Source: Pseudomonas sp. Irchel 3E20
GTDB lineage: Bacteria > Pseudomonadota > Gammaproteobacteria > Pseudomonadales > Pseudomonadaceae
DNA: 63,611 nucleotides
Assembly: GCF_900187645.1 (NCBI RefSeq)
Contig: NZ_FYEE01000017.1
Coordinates: 1-63,611, forward strand
Direction of reading: 5' to 3'
Positions 15,947-23,391 of this stretch are shown one piece after another. The stretch's first letter is position 1, and each line of letters starts with the position of its first letter. A program made the position numbers and the translations under genes. The notes below the pieces were generated by a model. That model saw only the letters and a program-made list of their open reading frames with translations. It was not told the DNA's origin and made no database searches.

Positions 15947-16591
15947 ATGAGCACCGAAGACACCACCCCCGCACCGCAGCGCTTGGACGCCACGCAAATC
16001 CGGATTCTGGGCGCCCTGATCGAAAAGCAGGCCACCAGCCCGGAAACCTACCCCCTGACCCTCAATGCCCTCGTCCTGGCCTGCAACCAGAAGACCAGCC
16101 GCGAGCCAGTGATGAACCTCAGCCAAGGCCAGGTCGGCCAAAGCCTGCGGGTGCTCGAAGGGCTGGGCTTCACGCGCCTGGTGATGGGCAGCCGCGCCGA
16201 CCGCTGGGAGCATCGCGTGGACAAAGCCCTGGAGCTGGTGCCGGCCCAGGTAATCCTCTGCGGCCTGCTGTTTTTGCGCGGCCCGCAGACCGTCAACGAA
16301 CTACTGACCCGCAGCGGGCGCATGCACGACTTCGAGGACAGCGAACAAGTGGTGCACCAACTCGAACGCCTGATCTCCCGGGGCCTGGCCCTGCTGATCC
16401 CGCGCCAGAGCGGCCAGCGCGAAGACCGCTATATGCACGCCCTGGGCGACCCAGCCGACATCGACACCCTGCTCGCCGCCCGCCAGCAAGCGGCCGAACG
16501 CAGCCCAGCCAGCGGCGTGTCGGTGGAACGCATCGAAGAACTCGAAGCCCGGATCGCCGCGCTGGAAGAGCGCCTCTCGCGCCTGGAGTGA
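15947..16591 (+). CDS. yceH: DUF480 protein YceH
   Basis: 214 residues matching the YceH family: LDATQIRILGALIEKQATSPE, YPLTLNALVLACNQKTSREPVM, and GFTRLVMGSRADRWEHR. It consists of two winged-helix repeats followed by a C-terminal coiled coil (VERIEELEARIAALEERLSRL). The family is DNA-binding in fold but has no firmly assigned role. Intact, preceded by host-like spacing from the divergent DUF1993 gene. Confidence 0.9.
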   Translation: MSTEDTTPAPQRLDATQIRILGALIEKQATSPETYPLTLNALVLACNQKTSREPVMNLSQGQVGQSLRVLEGLGFTRLVMGSRADRWEHRVDKALELVPAQVILCGLLFLRGPQTVNELLTRSGRMHDFEDSEQVVHQLERLISRGLALLIPRQSGQREDRYMHALGDPADIDTLLAARQQAAERSPASGVSVERIEELEARIAALEERLSRLE

Positions 16592-16599
16592 GGCCCCCC

Positions 16600-16775
16600 T
16601 TAGAGAAACGGGCTTGTGTGAGCCCACTTATACGGGAACAACTGTCTCACCCCTGCCATTCGTCACCGCCACTGCGTGCCGCCATCGCGAGCAGGGTCGC
16701 TCCCACACAGGAAAAATGAACATCCCACCCACTCCACCGTTCAGCTGTGGGAGCGGGCCTGCCCGCGATGACGGC
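16600..16775. repeat. REP-type composite repeat (copy A)
   Basis: Contains an inverted pair of Pseudomonas REP cores: CGCGAGCAGGGTCGCTCCCA at about 16686-16705 and CTGTGGGAGCGGGCCTGCCC at 16745-16764, joined by the spacer AAAATGAACATCCCACCCAC. The whole unit, including left flank ACAACTGTCT, recurs at 41477-41640. Confidence 0.8.
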
Positions 16776-16857
16776 ATTCCTGGCGCTAGAGCGGTAATGG
16801 CTGTACTGGCCCCATCGCGGCGCGCCCGCACCAGCACACCCGTTGCCACAGAACCGT

Positions 16858-17676
16858 TCAACCCCGCGCAAACCTCACCGCCGCGTCAAACTGCGCCGGC
16901 GTGGGGCGCACGCCGGTGTACAGCACAAACTGCTCCAGTGCCTGCAGCGCAATCACCTCCAGCCCAGTAATCACCTGCTTGCCCTCGGCACGGGCGCGCA
17001 GGATCAGTGGGGTTTCTGCGGGGATCGCCACCACATCAAAGGCGATCTGCGCCGCCGCAATCGCCTCGCCACTGAACGCCAGGTCGTCGGCCTGGGCGCC
17101 GCCGCTCATGCCGATGGGCGTGACGTTAATCAGCAACTGCGCCGGCAGGTCATCCGGTTGCGCCTGCCAGGTGTAACCCAGCGCCTCGGCCAGGGCCCGG
17201 CCGGCGCGTTCGTTGCGGGCCAGGATCGCGCCGTTGCGGTAGCCACCATCACGCAAGGCACTGGCCACGGCCTTGGCCATGCCACCGCTGCCGCGCAGCA
17301 CAAAGCGGTATTCCTTGGGCACACGGTGGCTGTCGAGCAGTTGGGCAATAGCCAGGTAATCGGTGTTGTAGGCCTTGAGGTGGCCCGCGGTGTTGACGAT
17401 GGTATTGATCGAAGCGATGGCCGCCGCCGAGGCGTCCAACTCATCCACCAGGGCGATGGCCGCTTCCTTGAACGGCATCGACACGCCGCAACCGCGAATA
17501 CCCAGGGCGCGGATGCCGGCCACCGCGCCCGGCAGGTCCTGGCTGCTGAACGCCTTGTAGTAGAAGTTCAGGCCCAACTGTTCATACAGATGGTTGTGAA
17601 AGCGCAAACCGAAGTTGCCCGGGCGCGCCGAGAGCGACATGCACAGTTGAGTGTCTTTGTTGGGGTGCATCTGCAT
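16858..17676 (-). CDS. Shikimate dehydrogenase-like protein, SdhL (HI0607) type
   Basis: 272 residues from the ATG at 17676 (CAGGAG seven bases upstream); the frame extends to 17775 without a site. The protein follows the HI0607/SdhL branch rather than classical AroE: RPGNFGLRFHNHLYEQLGLN at the start, IRGCGVSMPFKEAAI, AYNTDYLAI, the NADP-binding RGSGGMAKAVASAL, NVTPIGMSGG, and GLEVIALQALEQF. It probably oxidises shikimate or a related quinate-like substrate slowly; the physiological substrate of this branch is not settled. Confidence 0.85.
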   Translation of the reverse strand: MQMHPNKDTQLCMSLSARPGNFGLRFHNHLYEQLGLNFYYKAFSSQDLPGAVAGIRALGIRGCGVSMPFKEAAIALVDELDASAAAIASINTIVNTAGHLKAYNTDYLAIAQLLDSHRVPKEYRFVLRGSGGMAKAVASALRDGGYRNGAILARNERAGRALAEALGYTWQAQPDDLPAQLLINVTPIGMSGGAQADDLAFSGEAIAAAQIAFDVVAIPAETPLILRARAEGKQVITGLEVIALQALEQFVLYTGVRPTPAQFDAAVRFARG

Positions 17677-17861
17677 GGGCGTCTCCTGCACGGGGCGTTT
17701 GGGTTGAGGTGAATCGTTACAGCAAGGCACCGACCTTACACAATATTTACCCAGCACCGGCGCAGTTTTTCCCAAACAGGCTGTCTTAAAGGTTATCCCC
17801 GCGCCATTCCCCGGGCCTACCGCAGGCCCGGGCGCCGGGAGCGAAACGAGGAACAGCCATC

Positions 17862-18254
17862 ATGATGGGAAAAATCACCACCAGCGCCCTGCTCATCGCA
17901 GCGCTGGCGATCACCGGTCAAGCCTCTGCCCACGGCCATGGCCACGGCCGCGGTGGCGATTGGCGCGGCCCGGCGGTGTTCGGTGCGGTGGTCGGCGCGG
18001 CCATTATCGGCGGTGCCGTCATCAGCCGTGACCGCCCGGTGTATGTGCAGCAGCAACCGGTGTACTACGCGCCGCAACCGGTCTACGTACAACAGCCCCC
18101 ACCAATGTATTACCCGCCACAACCGGTCTACATCGAGCAACCTGTGTATTACCGCCCGCCACCGGTGTACTACCGCCCTGCGCCCGTGTACTACGGGCCA
18201 CCCCGTGGCTACTACGGCCCGCCCCCCGGCCATTACGGCCCGCCGCGCTGGTGA
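17862..18254 (+). CDS. Exported Pro/Tyr-rich repeat protein
   Basis: 130 residues. Signal peptide MMGKITTSALLIAALAITGQ-ASA, a His/Gly-rich turn (HGHGHGRGG), one hydrophobic glycine-zipper-like segment (PAVFGAVVGAAIIGGAVI), then about ten imperfect repeats of PVYYxPxP/PVYVQQP up to the C-terminus. Such glycine-zipper plus PVYY-repeat proteins are frequent in Pseudomonas and are assumed to be envelope-associated; the role is unknown. A GC-rich hairpin (CAGGCCC/GGGCCTG) after the stop may end transcription. Confidence 0.8.
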   Translation: MMGKITTSALLIAALAITGQASAHGHGHGRGGDWRGPAVFGAVVGAAIIGGAVISRDRPVYVQQQPVYYAPQPVYVQQPPPMYYPPQPVYIEQPVYYRPPPVYYRPAPVYYGPPRGYYGPPPGHYGPPRW

Positions 18255-18400
18255 TGCACCCTCAGGCCCTGCCCCGACAGCGGGGCCTGAGGCGTTGGGA
18301 TGACTGAAACGTCCTACTTGAGGTCGTTCCTGGCACAGCGAATGCAGCCCTTTCTGACATCATGGCCACCCAATGTCGTATTGGCCGCACCGTGCCATGG

Positions 18401-18418
18401 CTGTCATATTGCTGTCAT
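18401..18418 (+). promoter_or_regulatory. Pho box (PhoB binding site)
   Basis: CTGTCATATTGCTGTCAT: two perfect CTGTCAT direct repeats with a 4-base spacer, the exact PhoB consensus arrangement. It ends 60 bp before the ATG of the 64-residue gene at 18479. Confidence 0.85.
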
Positions 18419-18478
18419 GCCCGCGCGCCACCCTCCCGGGTGTCCGTACACCCCCCATAAAAACAAGGACGACCCACC

Positions 18479-18673
18479 ATGCCCACGCAGCATCCCCACC
18501 GCACCGCAGGCCTGTGCACTTCCAGCAAGGTCTACAGCGCCCTGACCGAACTCAAGCACCTGGAAGGCCACCGCAGCGCCAAATTCCTTTCGCTACTGGC
18601 CGAAAACCTGGTGCGCAAGGGCCTGCTCAATGAACACGAAGTGCTGAACATGCTCGATCAAGTGGTGGACTGA
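18479..18673 (+). CDS. Small conserved-looking protein, predicted PhoB-regulated
   Basis: 64 residues with AAGGA upstream of the ATG. The sequence is helical and soluble: SSKVYSALTELKHLEGHRSA, then FLSLLAENLVRKGLLNEHEV, then a C-terminal amphipathic helix. No signal peptide or catalytic motif. A perfect Pho box 60 bp upstream predicts induction by phosphate starvation. No neighbour is an obvious phosphate gene, so the function cannot be guessed. Confidence 0.75.
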   Translation: MPTQHPHRTAGLCTSSKVYSALTELKHLEGHRSAKFLSLLAENLVRKGLLNEHEVLNMLDQVVD

Positions 18674-18778
18674 CACCTGCGCTCGCGCTGTCGATGAGCA
18701 CTATCGAGCGCGATGATTGGCCCTCGCCCCAACGGTTGCATAAGGTGTGCCCCATGATCGATGCCCAGGAGCACCTCA

Positions 18779-18952
18779 ATGGCCCGTATCCAAATCATGT
18801 CCGTGATCGGCAGCGCCGTGCCCAAACCCTTGCGTGAAACCGGCCTGCTCGCCTGCTGGTACCTGGTGCGCGACGGCGTGCCGGTCAGTGGCCCGCTGAC
18901 CTCCCTACCGGCGGCGCAAGCGTTGTCCCGGCAGGTCGACCTGCGCGCCTAG
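18779..18952 (+). CDS. Small hypothetical protein, 57 aa
   Basis: Starts at the ATG at 18779 with AGGAGCACC upstream. The compact sequence MARIQIMSVIGSAVPKPLRE ... GLLACWYLVRDGVPVSGPLT looks like a small beta-rich protein of host codon use. It converges on the AI-2E transporter gene with a 4-bp overlap. No family recognised. Confidence 0.6.
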   Translation: MARIQIMSVIGSAVPKPLRETGLLACWYLVRDGVPVSGPLTSLPAAQALSRQVDLRA

Positions 18953-20010
18953 GGCAACTGCACCCGCGGCTGGGTTTCCACATACAGCGCCCAACTGGAC
19001 ATAAACAACGCGGCGATCAACGGCCCGATGACAAACCCGTTGAGGCCGAACACCGCCAAGCCGCCCAGGGTGGAAATCAGGATCAGGTAATCCGGCATCT
19101 TGGTGTCCTTGCCCACCAGAATCGGGCGCAGCACGTTGTCCACCAGGCCAATCACGAACACCCCGAAGCAGCCCAGCACCACCCCTTGCCAAATCGCCCC
19201 GCTGAGCAGGAAGTACGCCGCCACGGGCGCCCAGACAATCCCCGCCCCCACCGCCGGCAACAGCGACAAAAACGCCATCAGCACCGCCCAGAGCAACGCA
19301 CTGGGAATGTCCAGGAACCAGAAAATCAACCCGCCCAACGCCCCTTGAGTCACCGCCACCAGCAGGTTGCCCTTGACCGTGGCCCGCACCACGCGGTTGA
19401 ACTTGAGCTGCAAACGGCGCTTCTGGTGCTCGGCCAAAGGCGTGGCGGTGCGGATCTTGCGCACCAGCTCGGCGCCGTCGCGCAAAAAGAAGAACAGCAA
19501 ATACAGCATGATGAAAAAACTCACCACGAACTCAAAAGTGCCCTGGCCAAAGCTGAACGCCTGGCTGGCGAGGAACTGGCTGCCCTGCATGGCGCCCTTG
19601 ACGATTTTCTCGCGCAGCCCTTCCAACTCGCCCATGCCGAAGCGGTCTAGCAACTGCTGGAAGTACGGCGGCAGGCTGTGCTTGAACTGGGCGATATAGC
19701 CAGAGATGTCCAGTTGCCCGCTTTCGATGTTCTTGTAGATCGTCGCCCCTTCCTGCACCAGCAAGGTGGCGATGACGATCACCGGCAGAATCGCGATCAG
19801 CAGGCACACGCCCAAGGTGCACAGCGCCGTGAGGTTACGCTGCCAGCCGAACTTCAATTGCAGGCGCCGCTGCAACGGCGCGAACAGGATGCCGAGGATG
19901 ACCGCCCAGAACATCGCGCCGTAGAACGGCAGCAGAATCCAGATAAACGCCACTGTCACCAGGATGAGCAGCACGGGTAGGGATTTGTTGTGAAAGACAT
20001 CTGGGGTCAT
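18949..20010 (-). CDS. AI-2E family (PerM-like) transporter
   Basis: 353 residues from the ATG at 20010 (MTPDVFHNKSLPVLLILVTV); an upstream ATG at 20061 would add 17 basic residues. About eight membrane segments in the AI-2E_transporter/PerM layout: two N-terminal helices (FIWILLPFYGAMFWAVILGI), a long cytoplasmic/periplasmic region, then FVVSFFIMLYLLFFFLRDG and GLVDNVLRPILVGKDTKMP, the family signature. Despite the family name most members are not shown to carry AI-2; some are Na+/H+ antiporters. Substrate unknown. Confidence 0.88.
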   Translation of the reverse strand: MTPDVFHNKSLPVLLILVTVAFIWILLPFYGAMFWAVILGILFAPLQRRLQLKFGWQRNLTALCTLGVCLLIAILPVIVIATLLVQEGATIYKNIESGQLDISGYIAQFKHSLPPYFQQLLDRFGMGELEGLREKIVKGAMQGSQFLASQAFSFGQGTFEFVVSFFIMLYLLFFFLRDGAELVRKIRTATPLAEHQKRRLQLKFNRVVRATVKGNLLVAVTQGALGGLIFWFLDIPSALLWAVLMAFLSLLPAVGAGIVWAPVAAYFLLSGAIWQGVVLGCFGVFVIGLVDNVLRPILVGKDTKMPDYLILISTLGGLAVFGLNGFVIGPLIAALFMSSWALYVETQPRVQLP

Positions 20011-20165
20011 GGGCCGGTCTCTGGCAAAAGGATTGCGACGTCGCTGATGCTTAGTCCGCACGGGCGCGCCCGAGTGCCGTGTTTTCTTCGCCGGGTATAG
20101 ACCCAGGTCAATATCCGCGCCGGCCCATCCGGCTACCCTCGCGCCCTTTTGCGATCGAAACCATC

Positions 20166-21536
20166 ATGCCCCTCGCCTCGCCCGAACTGCTCGCCCCCGC
20201 CGGCACCCTGAAAAACATGCGCTACGCCATCGCCTACGGCGCCGATGCGGTGTACGCGGGCCAGCCGCGCTACAGCCTGCGGGTGCGCAACAACGAATTC
20301 GACCACGCCACCCTCGCCCTGGGCATCAGCGAAGCCCAGGCCCAGGGCAAGCGCTTTTACGTGGTGGTCAACATCGCGCCCCACAACGCCAAGCTGCGCA
20401 CCTTCCTCAAGGACCTGGAGCCGGTGATCGCCATGGCCCCGGACGCCCTCATCATGAGCGACCCGGGCCTCATCATGCTGGTGCGCAAACACTTCCCGCA
20501 GATGCCCATCCACCTCTCGGTGCAGGCCAACACGGTGAACTGGGCCAGTGTCGAGTTCTGGCAGCAACAAGGCATCTGCCGGGTGATCCTGTCGCGGGAA
20601 CTGTCGCTGGAAGAAATCGCCGAAATCCGCGAGCACGTGCCGGCCATGGAGCTGGAGATTTTCGTCCACGGCGCCCTGTGCATGGCCTATTCCGGGCGTT
20701 GCCTGCTGTCGGGCTACATGAACAAGCGCGATGCCAACCAGGGCAGTTGCACCAACGCCTGCCGCTGGAAGTACAGCGCCCAACCGGCCAGCGAAAACCT
20801 GCTGGGCGACATCGTGCAGCAGTACTCGCCCGAGCCGACCCTGGGCGTCGGCGCCCCCACCGACCAGGTGTTCATGCTCCAGGAAGCCAACCGCCCGGAC
20901 GAACCGATGCCCGCGTTCGAGGACGAACACGGCACCTACATCATGAATTCCAAGGACCTGCGCGCCGTGCAGCACGTCGAGCGCCTGACCAAAATGGGCG
21001 TGCACTCGCTGAAAATCGAGGGCCGCACCAAGTCCCACTTCTATTGCGCGCGCACCACCCAGGTGTACCGCCAGGCCATCGACGACGCCGTGGCCGGCCG
21101 CGAATTCGACCGCAGCCTGATGAACGACCTGGAATCCCTGGCCCAACGCGGCTACACCGAAGGCTTTTTGCGCCGCCACGTGCACGATGAATACCAGAAC
21201 TACCAGAACGGCAGCTCGGTATCCGAACGCCAGCAATTCGTCGGCGAACTGACCGGCGAACGCCGCGATCGGTTAGCTGAAGTCCGGGTGAAAAACCGCT
21301 TCCAACTGGGCGATCACCTGGAACTGATGACCCCCAAGGGCAACTTCCACTTCGACCTGCACCAGTTGCAAGACGCCAAGGGCCAGGCCATCACCGTTGC
21401 CCCGGGCGACGGCCACACCGTCTACCTGCCCATCCCCGACCAGGTGGACTTGCGCTTTGGCTTGCTGATGCGGGATGTGCGGTTGGAGGGGTTGCTGCCC
21501 GCCCCTCAGCCGGCCTCGGCTGTCACGGCCAAATAA
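20166..21536 (+). CDS. trhP: tRNA U34 hydroxylation protein TrhP (YegQ), peptidase U32 family
   Basis: 456 residues from the ATG at 20166 (MPLASPELLAPAGTLKNMRY), matching E. coli YegQ/TrhP in length. U32 motifs: PELLAPAG, AVYAGQPRYSLRVRNNEF, IHLSVQANTVNW, the family signature ELEIFVHGALCMAYSGRCLL, and NQGSCTNACRWKY with the conserved cysteines. TrhP uses prephenate-derived chemistry to make 5-hydroxyuridine at the wobble position of certain tRNAs. The RlhA branch is about 200 residues longer, so this is the TrhP type. Confidence 0.9.
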   Translation: MPLASPELLAPAGTLKNMRYAIAYGADAVYAGQPRYSLRVRNNEFDHATLALGISEAQAQGKRFYVVVNIAPHNAKLRTFLKDLEPVIAMAPDALIMSDPGLIMLVRKHFPQMPIHLSVQANTVNWASVEFWQQQGICRVILSRELSLEEIAEIREHVPAMELEIFVHGALCMAYSGRCLLSGYMNKRDANQGSCTNACRWKYSAQPASENLLGDIVQQYSPEPTLGVGAPTDQVFMLQEANRPDEPMPAFEDEHGTYIMNSKDLRAVQHVERLTKMGVHSLKIEGRTKSHFYCARTTQVYRQAIDDAVAGREFDRSLMNDLESLAQRGYTEGFLRRHVHDEYQNYQNGSSVSERQQFVGELTGERRDRLAEVRVKNRFQLGDHLELMTPKGNFHFDLHQLQDAKGQAITVAPGDGHTVYLPIPDQVDLRFGLLMRDVRLEGLLPAPQPASAVTAK

Positions 21537-21547
21537 AAGCTGAAAAC

Positions 21548-21638
21548 CTGTGGGAGCGAGCCTGCTCGCGATGGCGCCAGCACACCGGCCTCGATGTCGG
21601 CTGGCGCACCGCGATCGCGAGCAGGCTCGCTCCCACAG
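21548..21638. repeat. REPIN (inverted REP pair)
   Basis: CTGTGGGAGCGAGCCTGCTC (21548-21567) and its near-exact reverse complement GAGCAGGCTCGCTCCCACAG (21619-21638) enclose about 50 bp of GC-rich spacer: the classical 90-bp REPIN of fluorescent pseudomonads. A degraded REP tail (gcgcgggcaaggctcgcacccacgag) follows at about 21730-21757. Confidence 0.85.
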
Positions 21639-21772
21639 TGGATCGTGGAGGTAGGTGAGATGAGCGTCGCTCCCCCTCCGCCCGCAATGACGGCGGCACA
21701 GCCAACCACCTCGCCGAATGACACACCGCGGCGCGGGCAAGGCTCGCACCCACGAGGCAAAACAGCCCCGGC

Positions 21773-23095
21773 TTACAACACCATCGCCGCCACCCAGCCA
21801 AAGGCCAGCAGCGGCAGGTTGTAGTGCAGGAACGTCGGCACCACCGTGTCCCAGATATGGTGGTGCTGGCCGTCGATGTTCAGGCCCGAGGTAGGCCCCA
21901 GGGTCGAGTCCGAAGCGGGCGAGCCGGCGTCGCCCAAGGCCCCGGCGGTGCCGACGATGCACACGATGGCCAGCGGGCTGAAGCCCAATTGCACGCACAG
22001 CGGCACAAAAATCGTCGCCAGGATCGGCACCGTGGAAAACGACGAGCCGATGCCCATGGTCACCAGCAGCCCCACCAACAGCATCAGCAACGCACCGACG
22101 CCCCTGCTGTGGCCGATCCACGCCGCCGAGCTCTGCACCAGGGTGTTGACCTCGCCCGTGGCCTTCATCACTTCGGCGAACCCCGAGGCGGCGATCATGA
22201 TGAAGCCGATCATGGCCATCATCTTCATGCCTTCGGTGAACAAGTCATCGGTGTCGCGCCAGCGCACCACCCCTGACACGGAGAAAATCAGGAACCCGGC
22301 CAGGGCGCCGACAATCATCGAGTCCAGCAGCAATTGGATGATGAACGCCGCCGCAATGGCCACCCCCGCCACCAGCAGGGTCAGCGGGTTGTACTGCACC
22401 GCCACCTGCTCGACTTTCTCGATGCGCGCCAAGTCATACACGCGCTTTTTGCGGTAGCTGATGAACACCGCCACCAGCAGGCCGAACACCATGCCCAGGG
22501 CCGGAATGCCCATGGCGTGGGTAACGTTGACCTGGCTGATGTCCACGCCGCTCTTGGCCACGTTGGCCAGCAGGATTTCATTGAGGAAGATGTTGCCGAA
22601 GCCCACGGGCAGGAACATGTAGGGCGTAATCAGGCCGAAGGTCATCACGCAGGCGATCAGGCGGCGGTCCAGTTGCAGCTTGGTCAGCACATACAACAGC
22701 GGCGGCACCAGCAGCGGGATAAACGCAATGTGGATCGGCAGGATGTTCTGCGAGGCAATGGCCACCACCCACAGTAGGCCGATCAGCAACCACTTGACCT
22801 GGCCGCCGCCGGCGGCGTCCTGGCGGTCCACCAGCAGCAGTGCTTTGTCCGCCAGGGCATGGGCCAACCCGGACTTGGCAATCGCTACCGCGAAAGCGCC
22901 AAGCAAGGCGTAGGACAACGCCACCGTCGCCCCGCCACCGAGGCCACCGTTGAATGCCTTGAGCGTGGCCTCCATACCCAGGCCACCGCTCAAGCCACCC
23001 ACCAACGCCCCCACAATCAGCGCGATCACCACATGCACACGGGACAGGCTGAGCACCAGCATCACGCCGACCGCAGCAATTACTGCATTAATCAT
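21773..23095 (-). CDS. Na+/H+ antiporter family protein (NhaC-like)
   Basis: 440 residues from the ATG at 23095, preceded by GAGGTAACG; the longer frame to 23218 has no site. About 11-12 membrane segments. Signature stretches: ALVGGLSGGLGMEATLKAF, SQNILPIHIAFIPLLVPPLL, and GSSFSTVPILATIFVPLCV followed by GDAGSPASDSTLGPTSGLN, typical of the Na_H_antiport family related to NhaC and GntP-type carriers. Probably exchanges Na+ for H+ or carries a small organic acid; exact substrate unknown. Confidence 0.85.
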   Translation of the reverse strand: MINAVIAAVGVMLVLSLSRVHVVIALIVGALVGGLSGGLGMEATLKAFNGGLGGGATVALSYALLGAFAVAIAKSGLAHALADKALLLVDRQDAAGGGQVKWLLIGLLWVVAIASQNILPIHIAFIPLLVPPLLYVLTKLQLDRRLIACVMTFGLITPYMFLPVGFGNIFLNEILLANVAKSGVDISQVNVTHAMGIPALGMVFGLLVAVFISYRKKRVYDLARIEKVEQVAVQYNPLTLLVAGVAIAAAFIIQLLLDSMIVGALAGFLIFSVSGVVRWRDTDDLFTEGMKMMAMIGFIMIAASGFAEVMKATGEVNTLVQSSAAWIGHSRGVGALLMLLVGLLVTMGIGSSFSTVPILATIFVPLCVQLGFSPLAIVCIVGTAGALGDAGSPASDSTLGPTSGLNIDGQHHHIWDTVVPTFLHYNLPLLAFGWVAAMVL

Positions 23096-23391
23096 CGTTA
23101 CCTCAGAACACGGCGCCGGCCAAATCGGCGCCAAACGGGATGAGTCCGGCCACGCCGCGACACGCGCGCACGCCAGATTGAATGGAGGTTTTATTAGAGG
23201 GCGCGCACTTTGCCCCACGGGCCCCGGGATGTCAAAGCGCCCCTAGAATTACGCGCCGCGGGCTACACGGCGCATGCGATCTATGTAGCAAGCGGGTGCG
23301 CGTTTTAAATCAAGCGTTTGAATAAAGAAAACCCGCCCCGGGCCGTTACAGTGCAAACGCCTCTCCCGTTTCCCCGTTCAAGGACTCCTCC

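Noticed and set aside
18401..18418. Fifth copy of the lux-box-like motif
   Set aside because: The CTGTCAT halves are direct repeats at 11-bp period, i.e. a Pho box, not an inverted palindrome.
21548..21760. Short spaced repeats that might be a CRISPR array
   Set aside because: Only two arms in inverted, not direct, orientation with no regular spacers and no cas genes; they are REP/REPIN sequences.
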